Shown: positions 16,634-27,320, numbered from the stretch's first letter. The stretch: 64,000 nt of DNA from RHKX01 sp963839535 (GCA_963839535.1 CAWIVF010000006.1:1-64000); one strand, 5' to 3'. Notes: generated from the letters alone by a model not told the origin. Program-made: numbers and translations.

Positions 16634-16692
16634 GCGGATTTCCCCAACCGCTGTCTCCGCAAGGGAATTGTTCCGCCCATCGATCCACCGGA

Positions 16693-17160
16693 TCAGTCGC
16701 CGACCCGCGCCACCGCGGCGCCGAATCCGTCGAACGCGACCTGCCATGTCCCACCGCCGCCGGCGATGCGGAGGACCGCCGGCGGCTGCGGCAGGTCGGG
16801 TGCGATCATGACCGGATCGCCGCTCCCGCCGTCGCGCGCGAGCCGCAGCGGCGCGGGCAGGCCATGGTGCCGGCCCAGATCGCGCGGCGCACTCTGCCAG
16901 CGTGCGCCGGCGGCATCCCATGCGAGAAACCGGTAGCCGCGCTCCTCCCAGACCAGCGCGAACGGGACCGAGGTGACGAGCGCCTCGTCGGCGGCGAGCC
17001 GCAGGCGGTTCGCCAGCCGCGTCGCCTCGGCCTCGCCGGAGCCGCCGCGGTCGAGCGCGCCGAGGCCGAGCACCGTCACGCCGGACATGACTCCGACGAT
17101 CGCGAGGACCACGAGGACCTCGACCAGCGAGAGCCCGGCCTCCCGCTGGCGGCCGGTCAC
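16693..17160 (-). CDS. gspH: type II secretion minor pseudopilin GspH
   Basis: A 155-residue pseudopilin with prepilin motif EAG-LSLVEVLVVLAIVGVMSG and GspH-like features (LANRLRLAADEALVTSVPFA, YRFLAWDAAGARWQ). It overlaps gspG by 4 bases. The prepilin peptidase GspO, encoded at 26567, should cleave it after the Gly. Confidence 0.85.
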   Translation of the reverse strand: MTGRQREAGLSLVEVLVVLAIVGVMSGVTVLGLGALDRGGSGEAEATRLANRLRLAADEALVTSVPFALVWEERGYRFLAWDAAGARWQSAPRDLGRHHGLPAPLRLARDGGSGDPVMIAPDLPQPPAVLRIAGGGGTWQVAFDGFGAAVARVGD

Positions 17161-17651
17161 GGCAGGCCACCGTTCAGGATGTCGGCGTCGACGCCCTCGC
17201 CGCCGGGCTCTCCGTCGGCCCCGAGCGACATGAGATCGTAGGGTCCATCGGTCCCGGGCGCCCGGTAGACGTAGGCGTTGCCCCAGGGATCGACCGGCAG
17301 CTGCGGCAGGTAGCCGCCGCCCGCCCAGTTCCGCGGTTCCGGCGGCGACGCCGGCCGGGTGACGAGGGCCTCGAGCCCCTGCGAGCTCACCGGGTACACC
17401 CGGTTGTCGAGCCGGTACATCTCGAGGCTGGCGGCGATGGTGCGGACGTCGGTGCGCGCGACCGTCACCCGCGCCTCGTCCGGCCGACCGATGACGTTCG
17501 GCACGATCAACGACGCGACGATGGCGATGATGACGAGCACCACCATCATCTCGATCAGCGTGACGCCGCTGTCGCGCCGGCGCCCCGTGGTCCGCTGCGG
17601 CGGCGCCTTGCCTTTCCGCGATCCCATCCCCGTTCCGCCTCCGTATCCCAC
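17157..17651 (-). CDS. gspG: type II secretion major pseudopilin GspG
   Basis: The major subunit of the pseudopilus. The prepilin motif DSG-VTLIEMMVVLVIIAIVAS is followed by the long helix and the diagnostic C-terminus (GLEALVTRPASPPEPRNWAG, YLPQLPVDPWGNAYVYRAPG, MSLGADGEPGGEG), which contains the calcium-site Asp residues of the family. Two starts are possible, 17651 and the ATG at 17627; the leader is long either way. It heads the minus-strand operon G-H-I-C and is divergent from gspL across a palindrome. Confidence 0.92.
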   Translation of the reverse strand: MGYGGGTGMGSRKGKAPPQRTTGRRRDSGVTLIEMMVVLVIIAIVASLIVPNVIGRPDEARVTVARTDVRTIAASLEMYRLDNRVYPVSSQGLEALVTRPASPPEPRNWAGGGYLPQLPVDPWGNAYVYRAPGTDGPYDLMSLGADGEPGGEGVDADILNGGLP

Positions 17652-17670
17652 GATCGTGCCGTTCGATGGT

Positions 17671-17704
17671 TACGAGGTGAAACTGCGGAAGGTTTCATCT
17701 CGTA
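17671..17704. promoter_or_regulatory. inverted repeat in the gspG/gspL divergent promoter
   Basis: Arms TACGAGGTGAAAC and GTTTCATCTCGTA pair at 12 of 13 positions around an 8-base spacer. It lies 20 bases upstream of the gspG start and 34 bases before the gspL start, so a bound dimer could control both T2SS operons. It could also form a hairpin in a leader transcript. Confidence 0.5.
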
Positions 17705-17737
17705 GTCGGGGAAAGGTGATCTGTGGAAGCGGTCGTC

Positions 17738-18839
17738 ATGCCTGCTCGCCCCGCCGAATTCTCGGCCGCCGCCGCTCGGCCCGACCTGCGACCGGTCGCT
17801 CCCGGCGACGGGGGGTCCGCCCACCTCGGGCTGGGCGCCGACGCGCTGGCGCTGCCGAGCGAGCTGGCGCACATCCTGCGGGTGCCGCTGCCGCTCGCCG
17901 CGCATCGCCAGCGGCAAGCCGCCGCCGGCTTCGCGGTCGAGGAGCTCATCGCCGAGCCGCTGGAGGCGTCGCACGTCGTGCTGGGGCCGGAGCTCGGCCG
18001 GGGCGAGTATCTCGTCGTCGTGGTGGCGCATCGCGAGATGGCGGTCTGGGCCGGGCGCGCGGCCCCCGGGCAGCGGCTGGTGCCCGACGTGCTCGCGCTG
18101 CCGGTGCCGGCCGCCGGCTGCTGCTCGGTGCGCGAGGCCGGCGGCCGGGTGCTGGTGCGGCGCGCGGACGGGACCGGGTACGCCACGCGCGCCGAGCATC
18201 TCGAGGCGTTCTGGCGGGCCGACGGCGCGCCGCAGGTCGTGCTCTATGGCGGCGGACGGCTGCCCGAGCAGGTGCCGGTCGGCGCCCCGGGCCTGATGCC
18301 CGCCGGGGCCGACCCCGGAGGCGGCGCGCTTCGACCTGCTGCAGGGCGCGCATGCCCGCGCCGGGCGCGGCCGGCGGCGGGTGCTGACGCGGCTTCTCGC
18401 GGTGATCGCGCTGGCGCTGGTGGCGCATGGCGCGGTGCTGGCGGCCGACACGTTGGCGCTGCGGCGCATCGCCGAGGCGCGGGGGACGGCGCTGCGCAGC
18501 GCGCTGTCGGCGCGCGTGCCCGACCTGCCGCCGTCGCTGCCGTTGGACGAGGCCTTGCTGCGGGCGCTGCCGGCGGCGCCGGCGGCCCGCGGCGAGTTCC
18601 TGCCGCTGCTGGCTCGGGTGGCGGACGTGCTGAGCGTGCAGGAGGTGACGCTGCGCGACCTGGGCTACAGCGCCGAGGACGGCGGTCTTTCGCTGTCGGT
18701 CGAGGCGCCCGACCTGCCGGCGTTGCAGCGCGTCGAGGACGGCCTGCGCGGAGCGGGCCTGGCGGTTTCTGCGGGCGTCGCGACCACCGGCGACGGCTCG
18801 GCCGAGGTGCAGTACCGGATCACGGGAGGCGGCGGATGA
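17738..18839 (+). CDS. gspL: type II secretion protein GspL (frameshifted)
   Basis: GspL anchors the GspE ATPase to the membrane. The N-terminal cytoplasmic part is readable to about 18310 (AFWRADGAPQVVLYGGGRLP). After a one-base shift near 18312 it continues ARFDLLQGAHARAGRGRRRV, one membrane helix (LLAVIALALVAHGAVLAADT), and a ferredoxin-like periplasmic domain (VQEVTLRDLGYSAEDGGLSL). Total about 365 residues, a normal length. A start at 17723 is also possible. It overlaps gspM by 4 bases. Confidence 0.82.
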
Positions 18840-19292
18840 GCGGGAGCGGCGTCGACGTGGTGGGGGCGGCGCAGCGGGCGCGAGCGGGTCCTGCTCGCGG
18901 TCATGGCCTCGGGGCTCGCAGCCTACCTGCTGTTCGTCGGCGCGGCGCGGCCGCTGCACGCGGCGCGCGGCGAGGCGCTAGCCACGATCGCGCGGCACGA
19001 GGCGGCGCTGGCTCGGCTCGCGGCGCTGCCGGAGGGGAATGCGCCGGTCGCCTCGGGCGAGCCGGTGACCGCGATCGTCACCGCGAGCGCGCCCGGCTAC
19101 GACCTGACGATCCGCCGGATCGAGGCGGAGGGCGAGGGCGCGCGGCTGGAGATCGAGGACGCGGGGTTCCCCGAGCTGGTCCTCTGGATCGAGGAGCTCG
19201 AGCGCGCGCACGCCCTGCGGCTGATCACGATCGAGATCGAGCGGCGGCCGGAGCCCGGGCTCGTGGGCGCCCGTCTGACGCTCGGGAGGTGA
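18836..19292 (+). CDS. gspM: type II secretion protein GspM (frameshifted)
   Basis: GspM partners GspL in the inner-membrane platform. From the ATG at 18836 the frame reads MSGSGVDVVGAAQRA, then an extra G near 18881 must be skipped to reach RERVLLAVMASGLAAYLLFV, the single membrane helix, and the small periplasmic domain (YDLTIRRIEAEGEGARLEIE, LVLWIEELERAHALRLITIE). About 151 residues, as usual for the family. Identification rests on fold pattern and on position between L and E. Confidence 0.78.
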
Positions 19293-19296
19293 CCTG

Positions 19297-20784
<1,488 letters not shown>

Positions 20785-20787
20785 GCG

Positions 20788-22013
20788 ATGGCGGCCTTCA
20801 CCTATCGCGCGGTCGACCGCGGCGGGAAGCCGCAGTCGGGGGTGCTGGAGGCGGCGAGCGCGGTCTCGGCGCGGGCCGACCTCGCGGGCGCGCGGGCTCC
20901 TGCCGGTCGCGGTCGCGGCGAGCCGTGGCACGGCGGGCCGGCCCGCGGGGCGCTCGCTCCTCGGCGGGCTGCGGCCGGCGGTCGGGGCGCGCGACCTCAC
21001 GCTGATCACCCGCCAGCTCGCGACGCTGATCGGCAGCGGCGTGCGTATCGAGGACGCGCTGCGCACGGTGGCGCAGCAGAGTGCGCCGCGGGTGGCGGCG
21101 GTGCTCCTGAACGTGCGCGCCGCGGTGCTGGACGGGCGCAGCTTCGGCCAGGCGCTGGCCGAGTATCCGGGGGTGTTCTCGGAGTTCTACCGCGCCTCGG
21201 TGGCGGCGGGCGAGCAGTCGGGCCAGCTCGACCAGGTGATGCGCCACCTGGCGGCCTTCGTCGAGAGCCGCGCGCGCAACGCCCAGGCGATCCAGCTCGC
21301 GCTGATCTATCCGGCGCTGCTCGCCCTGGTGTCCGCCGGGATCGTCGTCCTGCTGATGACCTACGTCATGCCGGACATCGTCCGGGTCTTCACCGCGCGC
21401 GGCGCCGACCTGCCGCTCCTGACGCGCGGCCTGATCGTCGTCAGCGAGGCGCTGCGCTCCTGGGGGCTCGCCGGCGCGCTGACGCTCGGCGTGGCCGCGA
21501 TCGCCTGGCGGCGCTGGCTGGCGGCTGCGGGCAACCGCCTGCGCCTTCACCGGCTGCTGGCGGAGAACCGCGCCAGCGCCCGGCTTCGTGCGGCGGCTGA
21601 GCTCGGCGCAGTTCTCGGGCACGCTCGCGACCCTGGTGCAGAGCCGGGTGCCGGTGGTCGAGGCGCTGGCCGCCGCCGGCGCGGTCACCCCGAACCTCCA
21701 CATCCGCGCCCGGGTCGAGGCGGCGGCGGCGCGGGTGCGCGAGGGCGCGAGCCTGCGCGACGCCATCGGGGCGGCGAACTGCTTCCCGCCGATGCTGATC
21801 GCGATGATCGCCAGCGGCGAGGCCGGCGGCAACCTCGGCGAGGCGCTGACGCGCGCGGCCGACGACCAGCAGCGCGACCTCGACGCCTGGGTCCGGACGC
21901 TGGTGGCGCTGGCGGAGCCGGCGATCCTGCTGGTGATGGGGGGGATGGTCATGGTGATGGTGCTGGCGATCCTGCTGCCCATCGTGTCAATGAACAACCT
22001 GGCTGGACTTTGA
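20788..22013 (+). CDS. gspF: type II secretion inner-membrane platform protein GspF (frameshifted)
   Basis: The polytopic platform protein contacted by GspE and GspL. It begins MAAFTYRAVDRGGKPQSGVL and contains both T2SSF repeats: DLTLITRQLATLIGSGVRIE with SFGQALAEYPGVFSEFYRAS and ASVAAGEQSGQLDQVMRHLA, then QFSGTLATLVQSRVPVVEAL and MIASGEAGGNLGEALTRAAD. Three membrane helices are present, the last ending LLPIVSMNNLAGL. Frame changes are needed near 20893, 20960 and 21585. Length about 405 residues, as expected. The start follows gspE by three bases. Confidence 0.9.
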
Positions 22014-22032
22014 AGCCAGAGGGAGGGACGAA

Positions 22033-23139
22033 ATGCGACCAGGCGGCTTGCGATCCATGCCCTCGGCGTCGACCCGGCGCGACGTCTGTCGCCGGCTCCT
22101 CGCCGTGTCCTCGGTGCCGTTCCTGGCCGGCGGGATCGGCGGTTGCGCCCGCTATCGGAGGTGGAGGGGCGGCGGCGGCGAAGCGGCGCTGCTGCTGCCG
22201 ATGACCGGGGAGGCCAGCGCGCTCGGCCGGAACATGGCGCGCGCGGCGAGCTTGGCTGTGCCGGACCCTGCCGGCCAGCCGCCGGTCCTCGACACCGAGG
22301 ACACCGCCGACGGGGCGGCGGCCGCGGCCGAGCGGGCGCTGGCGGGCGGCGCGCGCATGCTGCTCGGGCCGCTGCGCGCCGACCAGACCCCGGCGGTGCT
22401 CGCGGTGGCGGGCGACGTGCCGGTGGTGAGCTTCTCGAACGACGATCGCCTGGCCGGGCAAGGCGCCTTCGTCATGGGGATAACGCCGGCGCAATCGGTC
22501 GCCGCGGCGTTCAGCTATGCCCGGGCGCAGGGCGTGCGGCGCGTCGCCGTCGTCTCCGCCCCGGGACCGCTCGGCGAGGCGACGGCGACGGCCGCACGGC
22601 AGCTCGCCGGGGCGGGAGGCCTCGAGCTGACCGCGGTGCTCACGCGCGAGAGCGGCGCGCCGGACCTGGTCTCGACGCTGCGCTCGGAGAGCGGCGGCAC
22701 CCTTCCGGACGCCGTGTTCCTGCCGGACGGGGGAAGCGACCTGATCGCCTTCGCCGCGGCGCTCTCCGGCGCCGGACCCCGGTTGATGGGCGGGGTGCAG
22801 TGGGGCGTCCTCGACGTCGCGGAGGTCCCTGGCCTCGAGGGATCGTGGTTCGCCGCGCCGCCGCCCGACCGGTTCGTGCCCTTTCTCGACACCTTTCAGG
22901 CCCGCTTCGGCGAGCCGGGGGGCCTGGTCACGGCACTGGGTCACGACGCGGCGCTGATGGCCGCGGTCCTCGGCAGCGCCGGCGCGCTGGACCGCCGCGG
23001 CCTGACCCGGTCCGAGGGCTTCGACGGGGCGCTCGGTGGCTTTCGGTTCCTCGAGGACGGGCGCTGCCAGCGCGATCTGGCGGTCGTGACCGTCGAGGGC
23101 GGGCAGATCGTCGCGATCGGCGAGGTGAGCGGGGCATGA
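22033..23139 (+). CDS. periplasmic-binding-fold lipoprotein (LpoA/Leu-binding type) in T2SS operon
   Basis: A 368-residue protein with an arginine-rich N-terminus (TRRDVCRRLLAVSS) and a lipobox ending IGGC at Cys38, so it is probably lipidated. The rest is a type I periplasmic-binding fold: AALLLPMTGEASALGRNMAR, RMLLGPLRADQTPAVLAVAG, VPVVSFSNDDRLAGQGAFVM, RRVAVVSAPGPLGEATATAA. Relatives include LpoA-like activators of penicillin-binding proteins and branched-chain amino acid receptors. Its place between gspF and gspJ is unusual. It might remodel or anchor to peptidoglycan for secretin assembly, which is inference. No frameshift. Confidence 0.8.
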   Translation: MRPGGLRSMPSASTRRDVCRRLLAVSSVPFLAGGIGGCARYRRWRGGGGEAALLLPMTGEASALGRNMARAASLAVPDPAGQPPVLDTEDTADGAAAAAERALAGGARMLLGPLRADQTPAVLAVAGDVPVVSFSNDDRLAGQGAFVMGITPAQSVAAAFSYARAQGVRRVAVVSAPGPLGEATATAARQLAGAGGLELTAVLTRESGAPDLVSTLRSESGGTLPDAVFLPDGGSDLIAFAAALSGAGPRLMGGVQWGVLDVAEVPGLEGSWFAAPPPDRFVPFLDTFQARFGEPGGLVTALGHDAALMAAVLGSAGALDRRGLTRSEGFDGALGGFRFLEDGRCQRDLAVVTVEGGQIVAIGEVSGA

Positions 23140-23311
23140 TACCGTCGCCGGGTGATCGATTTTCGATTCCGATAAGCGGCGATGTGGCCGTGCCCACGCT
23201 GTGTCCACGCGTGGAATTGTGCTCAAGTATATGTCTTTGCTGGATTCTTCAAATCCATTTTTACCAGTTGGAAACCTTTGCCCACGGCCGCGGCGCGAGG
23301 CAATCGGGGCC
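23140..23311 (+). promoter_or_regulatory. A+T-rich leader upstream of gspJ
   Basis: An unusually A+T-rich 170 bases for this genome, likely an internal promoter for gspJ-gspK. It contains the palindrome CCACGCGTGG within GTGTCCACGCGTGGAATTGT (23201-23220), which recurs almost unchanged at 54534-54553, and a GGATT-N5-AATCC inverted repeat at 23242-23256. Confidence 0.45.
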
Positions 23312-23869
23312 ATGAGCCGGGCACCGGCGCCAGGCGGGCGTGACCGCGAGGCCGGCGTCACCCTGACGGAGGTGCTGGTCGCGCTCGTCCTCTTCGCCCT
23401 CATCGGCGGCGCCGGCCTCGCGGTGCTCGATCAGGTGCTCCGCGTCCAGGTGCGGACCGACGGCCGGCTGGAACGGCTGGCCGAGGTGCAGCGGGCGATG
23501 CACCTGCTGACGCTCGACTTCATGCAGGCGACCGGCGGCAGCCTCGGCTCCAGCGACGGCGCGGTGGGGTTCCGGCGCAGCGGCGCAACGGGCGGAATGG
23601 CGGTGCGCTACGGCCTCGACGGCGCCGACCTGACGCGCAGCGTCTCGGGAAGCTCCGGCGAGGCCAGGCAGGTGGTGCTGTCGGGGGTGGACGCCGCGCG
23701 CTGGCAGTTCTACGCGCCCGAGGCCGGCTGGACCGACACCTGGCCGCCCGACCCGGCGCAGCCGGCCGCCAATCCGGCGGCGGTCGCGCTCTGGGTGCGG
23801 CTGGCCGGACCCGGGCTTTCGGGCGAGCTGCGCCGCATCGCGCTGCTCCCCGCCGAGGTCGCGCCGTGA
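23312..23869 (+). CDS. gspJ: type II secretion minor pseudopilin GspJ
   Basis: A pseudopilus-tip subunit. The ATG at 23312 is preferred over an upstream in-frame one at 23201 because it places the prepilin motif EAG-VTLTEVLVALVLFALIGG near the N-terminus. Family features follow: LERLAEVQRAMHLLTLDFMQ, RYGLDGADLTRSVSGSSGEA, GVDAARWQFYAPEAGW. It overlaps gspK by 4 bases (GTGA). Length 185 residues. Confidence 0.88.
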   Translation: MSRAPAPGGRDREAGVTLTEVLVALVLFALIGGAGLAVLDQVLRVQVRTDGRLERLAEVQRAMHLLTLDFMQATGGSLGSSDGAVGFRRSGATGGMAVRYGLDGADLTRSVSGSSGEARQVVLSGVDAARWQFYAPEAGWTDTWPPDPAQPAANPAAVALWVRLAGPGLSGELRRIALLPAEVAP

Positions 23870-24732
23870 CCCGTTCCGGAGACGCCGGGGTGGTGCTGAT
23901 CAACGTCCTGGTGCTGCTCGCCCTCGCCGCCAGCGTCGTCACCATGATGCTCAGCCTCGCCGACCTGTCGATCGCCCGCAGCCAGCGCTTCAGCGAGGCC
24001 GGCCAGGCGCTGGCGCTGATCCGCGCCGGCGAGGCGTCGGCGATCGCGGCGCTCCGCCGGGACATGATCGAGGCGCCCGAGGCCGACCATCGCGGCGAGG
24101 CCTGGGCGGCGGTCGGGCAGCGTGGCATCGAGATCGCGGGCGGGACGTTCGAGCTCGAGATCGCGGACGCCCAGGGCCGCTTCAACCTCAACGCGCTGGT
24201 GGGGGGCGGGCTGCAGGCGGTGCAGATCCTCCAGGCGATCGCCGCCGAGCTCGAGCTCGCGCCCGGGACCGCCGCGCGCATCGCCGCCACGATCAACGTC
24301 GACGGCCCCCTGCGGGAGCTCGGCGATCTGAGCCGTCGAGCCGGGATCCCGGCCGGGCAGGTGGAGGTGATGCGCGGGCTGGTCACGGTCCTGCCGGGAA
24401 ACGGCGACGTCAATGTCAACGCGGCGCCGCCAGAGCTGCTGGCAATCCTGCTGCAGAACCCGGTCCAGGCCCGCGTGCTCGCGGCGACGCGCGAGCGCGC
24501 CGGCTTTCTGACTCCGCAGGACGTGGAGGCGGCCGGCGTGATCCTGCCGCCGGGCGTCGGGTTCGCGTCGGACTTCTTCCGGGTCCGGACCTCGGTGCGG
24601 GTCGGCGAGACGCCGCAGGTGATGGAGAGCCTGCTGCGACGCCGCCGCGGGGCCGATGACAGCGCGGAGGTCGCGGTGGTGGGGCGCCGAAACGCAACGG
24701 CGGCGGTGCCTCCACCGCCGCCGTCGTCGTAG
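23866..24732 (+). CDS. gspK: type II secretion minor pseudopilin GspK
   Basis: The largest minor pseudopilin, capping the pseudopilus. Prepilin motif DAG-VVLINVLVLLALAASVVT; the mature residue 5 is Asn where other pseudopilins have Glu, a known trait of GspK. The helical insertion and SAM-like regions are seen in ADAQGRFNLNALVGGGLQAV and GDVNVNAAPPELLAILLQNP. It starts with GTG at 23866. Length 288 residues, normal. Pro-rich end (AAVPPPPPSS). Confidence 0.9.
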   Translation: MTRSGDAGVVLINVLVLLALAASVVTMMLSLADLSIARSQRFSEAGQALALIRAGEASAIAALRRDMIEAPEADHRGEAWAAVGQRGIEIAGGTFELEIADAQGRFNLNALVGGGLQAVQILQAIAAELELAPGTAARIAATINVDGPLRELGDLSRRAGIPAGQVEVMRGLVTVLPGNGDVNVNAAPPELLAILLQNPVQARVLAATRERAGFLTPQDVEAAGVILPPGVGFASDFFRVRTSVRVGETPQVMESLLRRRRGADDSAEVAVVGRRNATAAVPPPPPSS

Positions 24733-24754
24733 CTGCCCGAGGGGCTGCTGCCCC

Positions 24755-26366
24755 TTACATCGAGGTGCCTGGCTGCGTCGCCCCCGGGATCGGCTCGTTG
24801 AGGTACGGGAAGGCGTTCTTCAGCTCGGCCGCGCTGATCGGCGCGCCGTCGGTGAACGGCACGTTGCCGACCGGCGCGTTGCGCGGGTTGCAGAGGCCGA
24901 GGTTGACGTTGTCCTTCGCCATCCCGAGCGCCTTGCCGATCGGCAGGTCGTGGCAGAGCCGCCCCATCACCACCCGGAGCGCCAGGTCCACGGCGTCGTC
25001 GCCCGGCCGGCGCCCGTTCGGGAAGCCCGCCAGATCGCCACCGGCCACCCCGAAGGTCGACTGCTTGTTGCGCGGGGTCGGCGGGACGGCGGTGTTGAGC
25101 CGCATCATCTCGGACGGCGTGACCGTCTTCTGCTGGTTCAGCCCCTTGAAGCCGGTCAGGAAGGCGGCGACGAGGTCCTGGCGCGGCAGGTTGTTCGGCG
25201 CGAGGTTGCGTATGTTGGTGCCGAGCGTCTTGTTCACCCTGTCCCGGAACAGGAGGTCGAGCAGCGCCGGCAGCGTCGGGTTGGTGACGTAGGTCGCCAG
25301 CGCGCCGTCCTGCGTCGGCTCGGCGGCGCTGTAGAGGTCCTTGTCCGGGAGACCGATCACCAGCTCGTTGGCCAAGGGCGCCGACAGCCGCGAGACCTGC
25401 ACCAGCGGGCCGCTGGTTTCGCTGGTGCCGTTGTAGGTCGGCGACGGGTCGAGCGCGCTGCGGCGCGGCAGGCTCGCGCTGGTCCAGGCGCCGATCACGC
25501 CGTTGCCCTTGCCGACCACGCAGGAGATCGGCAGCTCGAGCGCCAGCGAGGTCACGTTGGACTCGCCGACGACGTCGTCGTTGGCGCGGCTCTGGGTGAT
25601 GCCGCCCGGGAAGCCCTTGCCGTCGCCGGCTCCGGGCGCGCTGTCGCCTTCCACCGGCACGAAGTTCACCAGGTCGAAGACCCCGCCGAGGTTCACCGCG
25701 AACGCCTCGGCGCGCTGCCCCACGAACACCCGGCCGGGCGTCGAGCAGCCCGGGACGTTGATCGAGTAGACGTGGCGCTGGGCGTAGCCGGCGTAGTTGG
25801 GCAGGGTCTTGGTGCCGATGTTGTCGATCGGCTTGACGAAGCTCGGGCCGCTCGCCGGGCGTGACCGGCCGGCTCCTGCCCTCGCGGCGGTCGCCATGGA
25901 TCACGTTCAGCGCGTAGCTCTCGCGCTCGTTGATCGTGGCGTCGCCCGGCGCCGTGATCGGGCCGCCCTGCCGCAGCGGGATCGCGACATCCTTGCCGCC
26001 GACCTTCAGCGTGATGCCCTTGCCCCGGTTGGCGAGCCTGGTGTCGAAGTCGAACTGGAAGGTCATGTCCTCGACGGCATCGCCATTGTTGTCGACGTGG
26101 ATCTCGTAGACCGCGTCGTTGTCGAGGACGAAGTAGTTCGGACCGCCGTAGGGATGCTGGAGCGGGAGATAGTTCGCGATCAGCGTCACGTACTTCTCGC
26201 GGCCCGGCTCGTAGCTGCGGAACATGTAGAAGTCCGTGCTGTCGATCCGGGGCTTGCCCGCGGTGCCAGGCGCCTCGCGGTGGCTCGAGCTCCACCCCAC
26301 CGAGGCCGTCGACGCCATCGCCGCAAAAAGCGACGCGCCGATCAGGTATTTCCATTTCAGCCGCAT
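24755..26366 (-). CDS. secreted DUF4331 family protein (frameshifted)
   Basis: An exported protein of about 536 residues with signal peptide (MRLKWKYLIGASLFAAMAST) and the hallmark mature start SSHREAP...RIDSTDFYMFRSYEPG of DUF4331. Later segments include YGGPNYFVLDNDAVYEIHVD and, after a one-base shift near 25860, GPSFVKPIDNIGTKTLPNYA, AVNLGGVFDLVNFVPVEGDS and MGRLCHDLPIGKALGMAKDN. The ATG at 26366 has a good AGGAGG-type site. It lies on the opposite strand between gspK and gspO, so it is a plausible T2SS cargo. Biochemical function of the family is unknown to me. Confidence 0.85.
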
Positions 26367-26566
26367 TGATACACCTCCTATGCTGCCCTCGCCCGCACGG
26401 GGCTTGAGGCAAAGCGCCACCCCGCCTGGCCGGCGGGCGTTGCCGGCCGGCACTGCGGGTGCTCGTCGATACGAGATGCGAGGAACCAGAGTTTCACCGT
26501 GACAGGGCACTGTTTCGATATCCCCCGAGGGGCGGGATCGCAGCGCGGCGTCGCGGGGACGGCACG

Positions 26567-26995
26567 GTGAGCTGGGGCGGGGCGGTGCTGGGCGCGACGC
26601 TGCTGGCGATCGCGGTGATCGATTTCCGCACGTACCGGATCCCCGACTGGCTGAGCCTGCCGTTGGTCGCCGCCGGGCTCGCCTGGAGCGCGCTGACGCG
26701 GCCCGACTGGAGCGCGCACCTCGTCGGGGCGGCGGTCGGCTACGCCAGCCTCGCGGCCTTCGGCGCGCTCTACTTCCGCCTGCGCCGGCGCGAGGGCCTC
26801 GGGCTCGGCGACGCGAAGCTGTTCGCCGCCGGCGGCGCCTGGCTCGGATGGCAGGCGCTGCCGCTGGTGCTGGCGGTCTCGGCGGTCGCGGGCCTGATCT
26901 TTGCGCTTGTGACCAGGCGGCGGCCTCCGGCCGCGCCAGTCGCGTTCGGGCCCTGGCTGGCGCTGGGAATCTGGGTAGGCTGGCTCATGCTCTGA
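26567..26995 (+). CDS. gspO: prepilin peptidase (A24 family) without methyltransferase domain
   Basis: Aspartyl membrane protease that cleaves pseudopilin leaders. From the GTG at 26567 the protein has 142 residues, five to six hydrophobic helices, and both catalytic Asp motifs: VIDFRTYRIPDWLS (Asp19) and EGLGLGDAKLFAAGGAWLGW (GxGD, Asp82). The N-terminal cytoplasmic Cys-rich N-methyltransferase domain of GspO/PilD is absent, as in CpaA-type peptidases. The in-frame extension upstream to 26459 has no signal or motif, so the short start is preferred. It should process GspG-K. Confidence 0.83.
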   Translation: MSWGGAVLGATLLAIAVIDFRTYRIPDWLSLPLVAAGLAWSALTRPDWSAHLVGAAVGYASLAAFGALYFRLRRREGLGLGDAKLFAAGGAWLGWQALPLVLAVSAVAGLIFALVTRRRPPAAPVAFGPWLALGIWVGWLML

Positions 26996-27027
26996 GGCCG
27001 GCGTCGTTATCGCCGATCCCGGGCCCC

Positions 27028-27047
27028 GCGGCGCGCGTAGGCGCCGC
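27028..27047 (+). terminator. possible terminator hairpin after gspO
   Basis: Seven-base perfect GC stem with a 6-base loop, 33 bases past the gspO stop. No T-run follows, so termination efficiency is doubtful. Confidence 0.3.
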
Positions 27048-27320
27048 GCTGCTCGGCGGCGCGGGAGCCCCCGAGCTCAGCCGCGATGACCGCCGCTACC
27101 TTCTTCGCGGTCCAGACGCCTCCGTCGTCGGGCGGACCGGCTCCCGCAGCAGCGCGAGGATCGCCGGCGTCAGGATCCGAGACTTCGCGCCGTTCCCCCG
27201 CCTCCGGTCTCCGAGCGAGGGCGGGCCGAAGCGGCTGTAGCCACCAGCAACTCCTCGACCCAGCACCGGACGAAGCCGGTCAGCTTCGCCACCTCGCTGC
27301 CCCTCCGCCAGCAGCCAGAT

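Noticed and set aside
23520..26510. Open frame of nearly 1000 codons on the minus strand
   Set aside because: It is the antisense of gspJ and gspK joined to out-of-frame DUF4331 sequence, has no family-like segments of its own, and arises from the lack of stop codons in very GC-rich DNA. The same applies to the long antisense frames at 37240-39531, 39696-42494 and 54925-57699.
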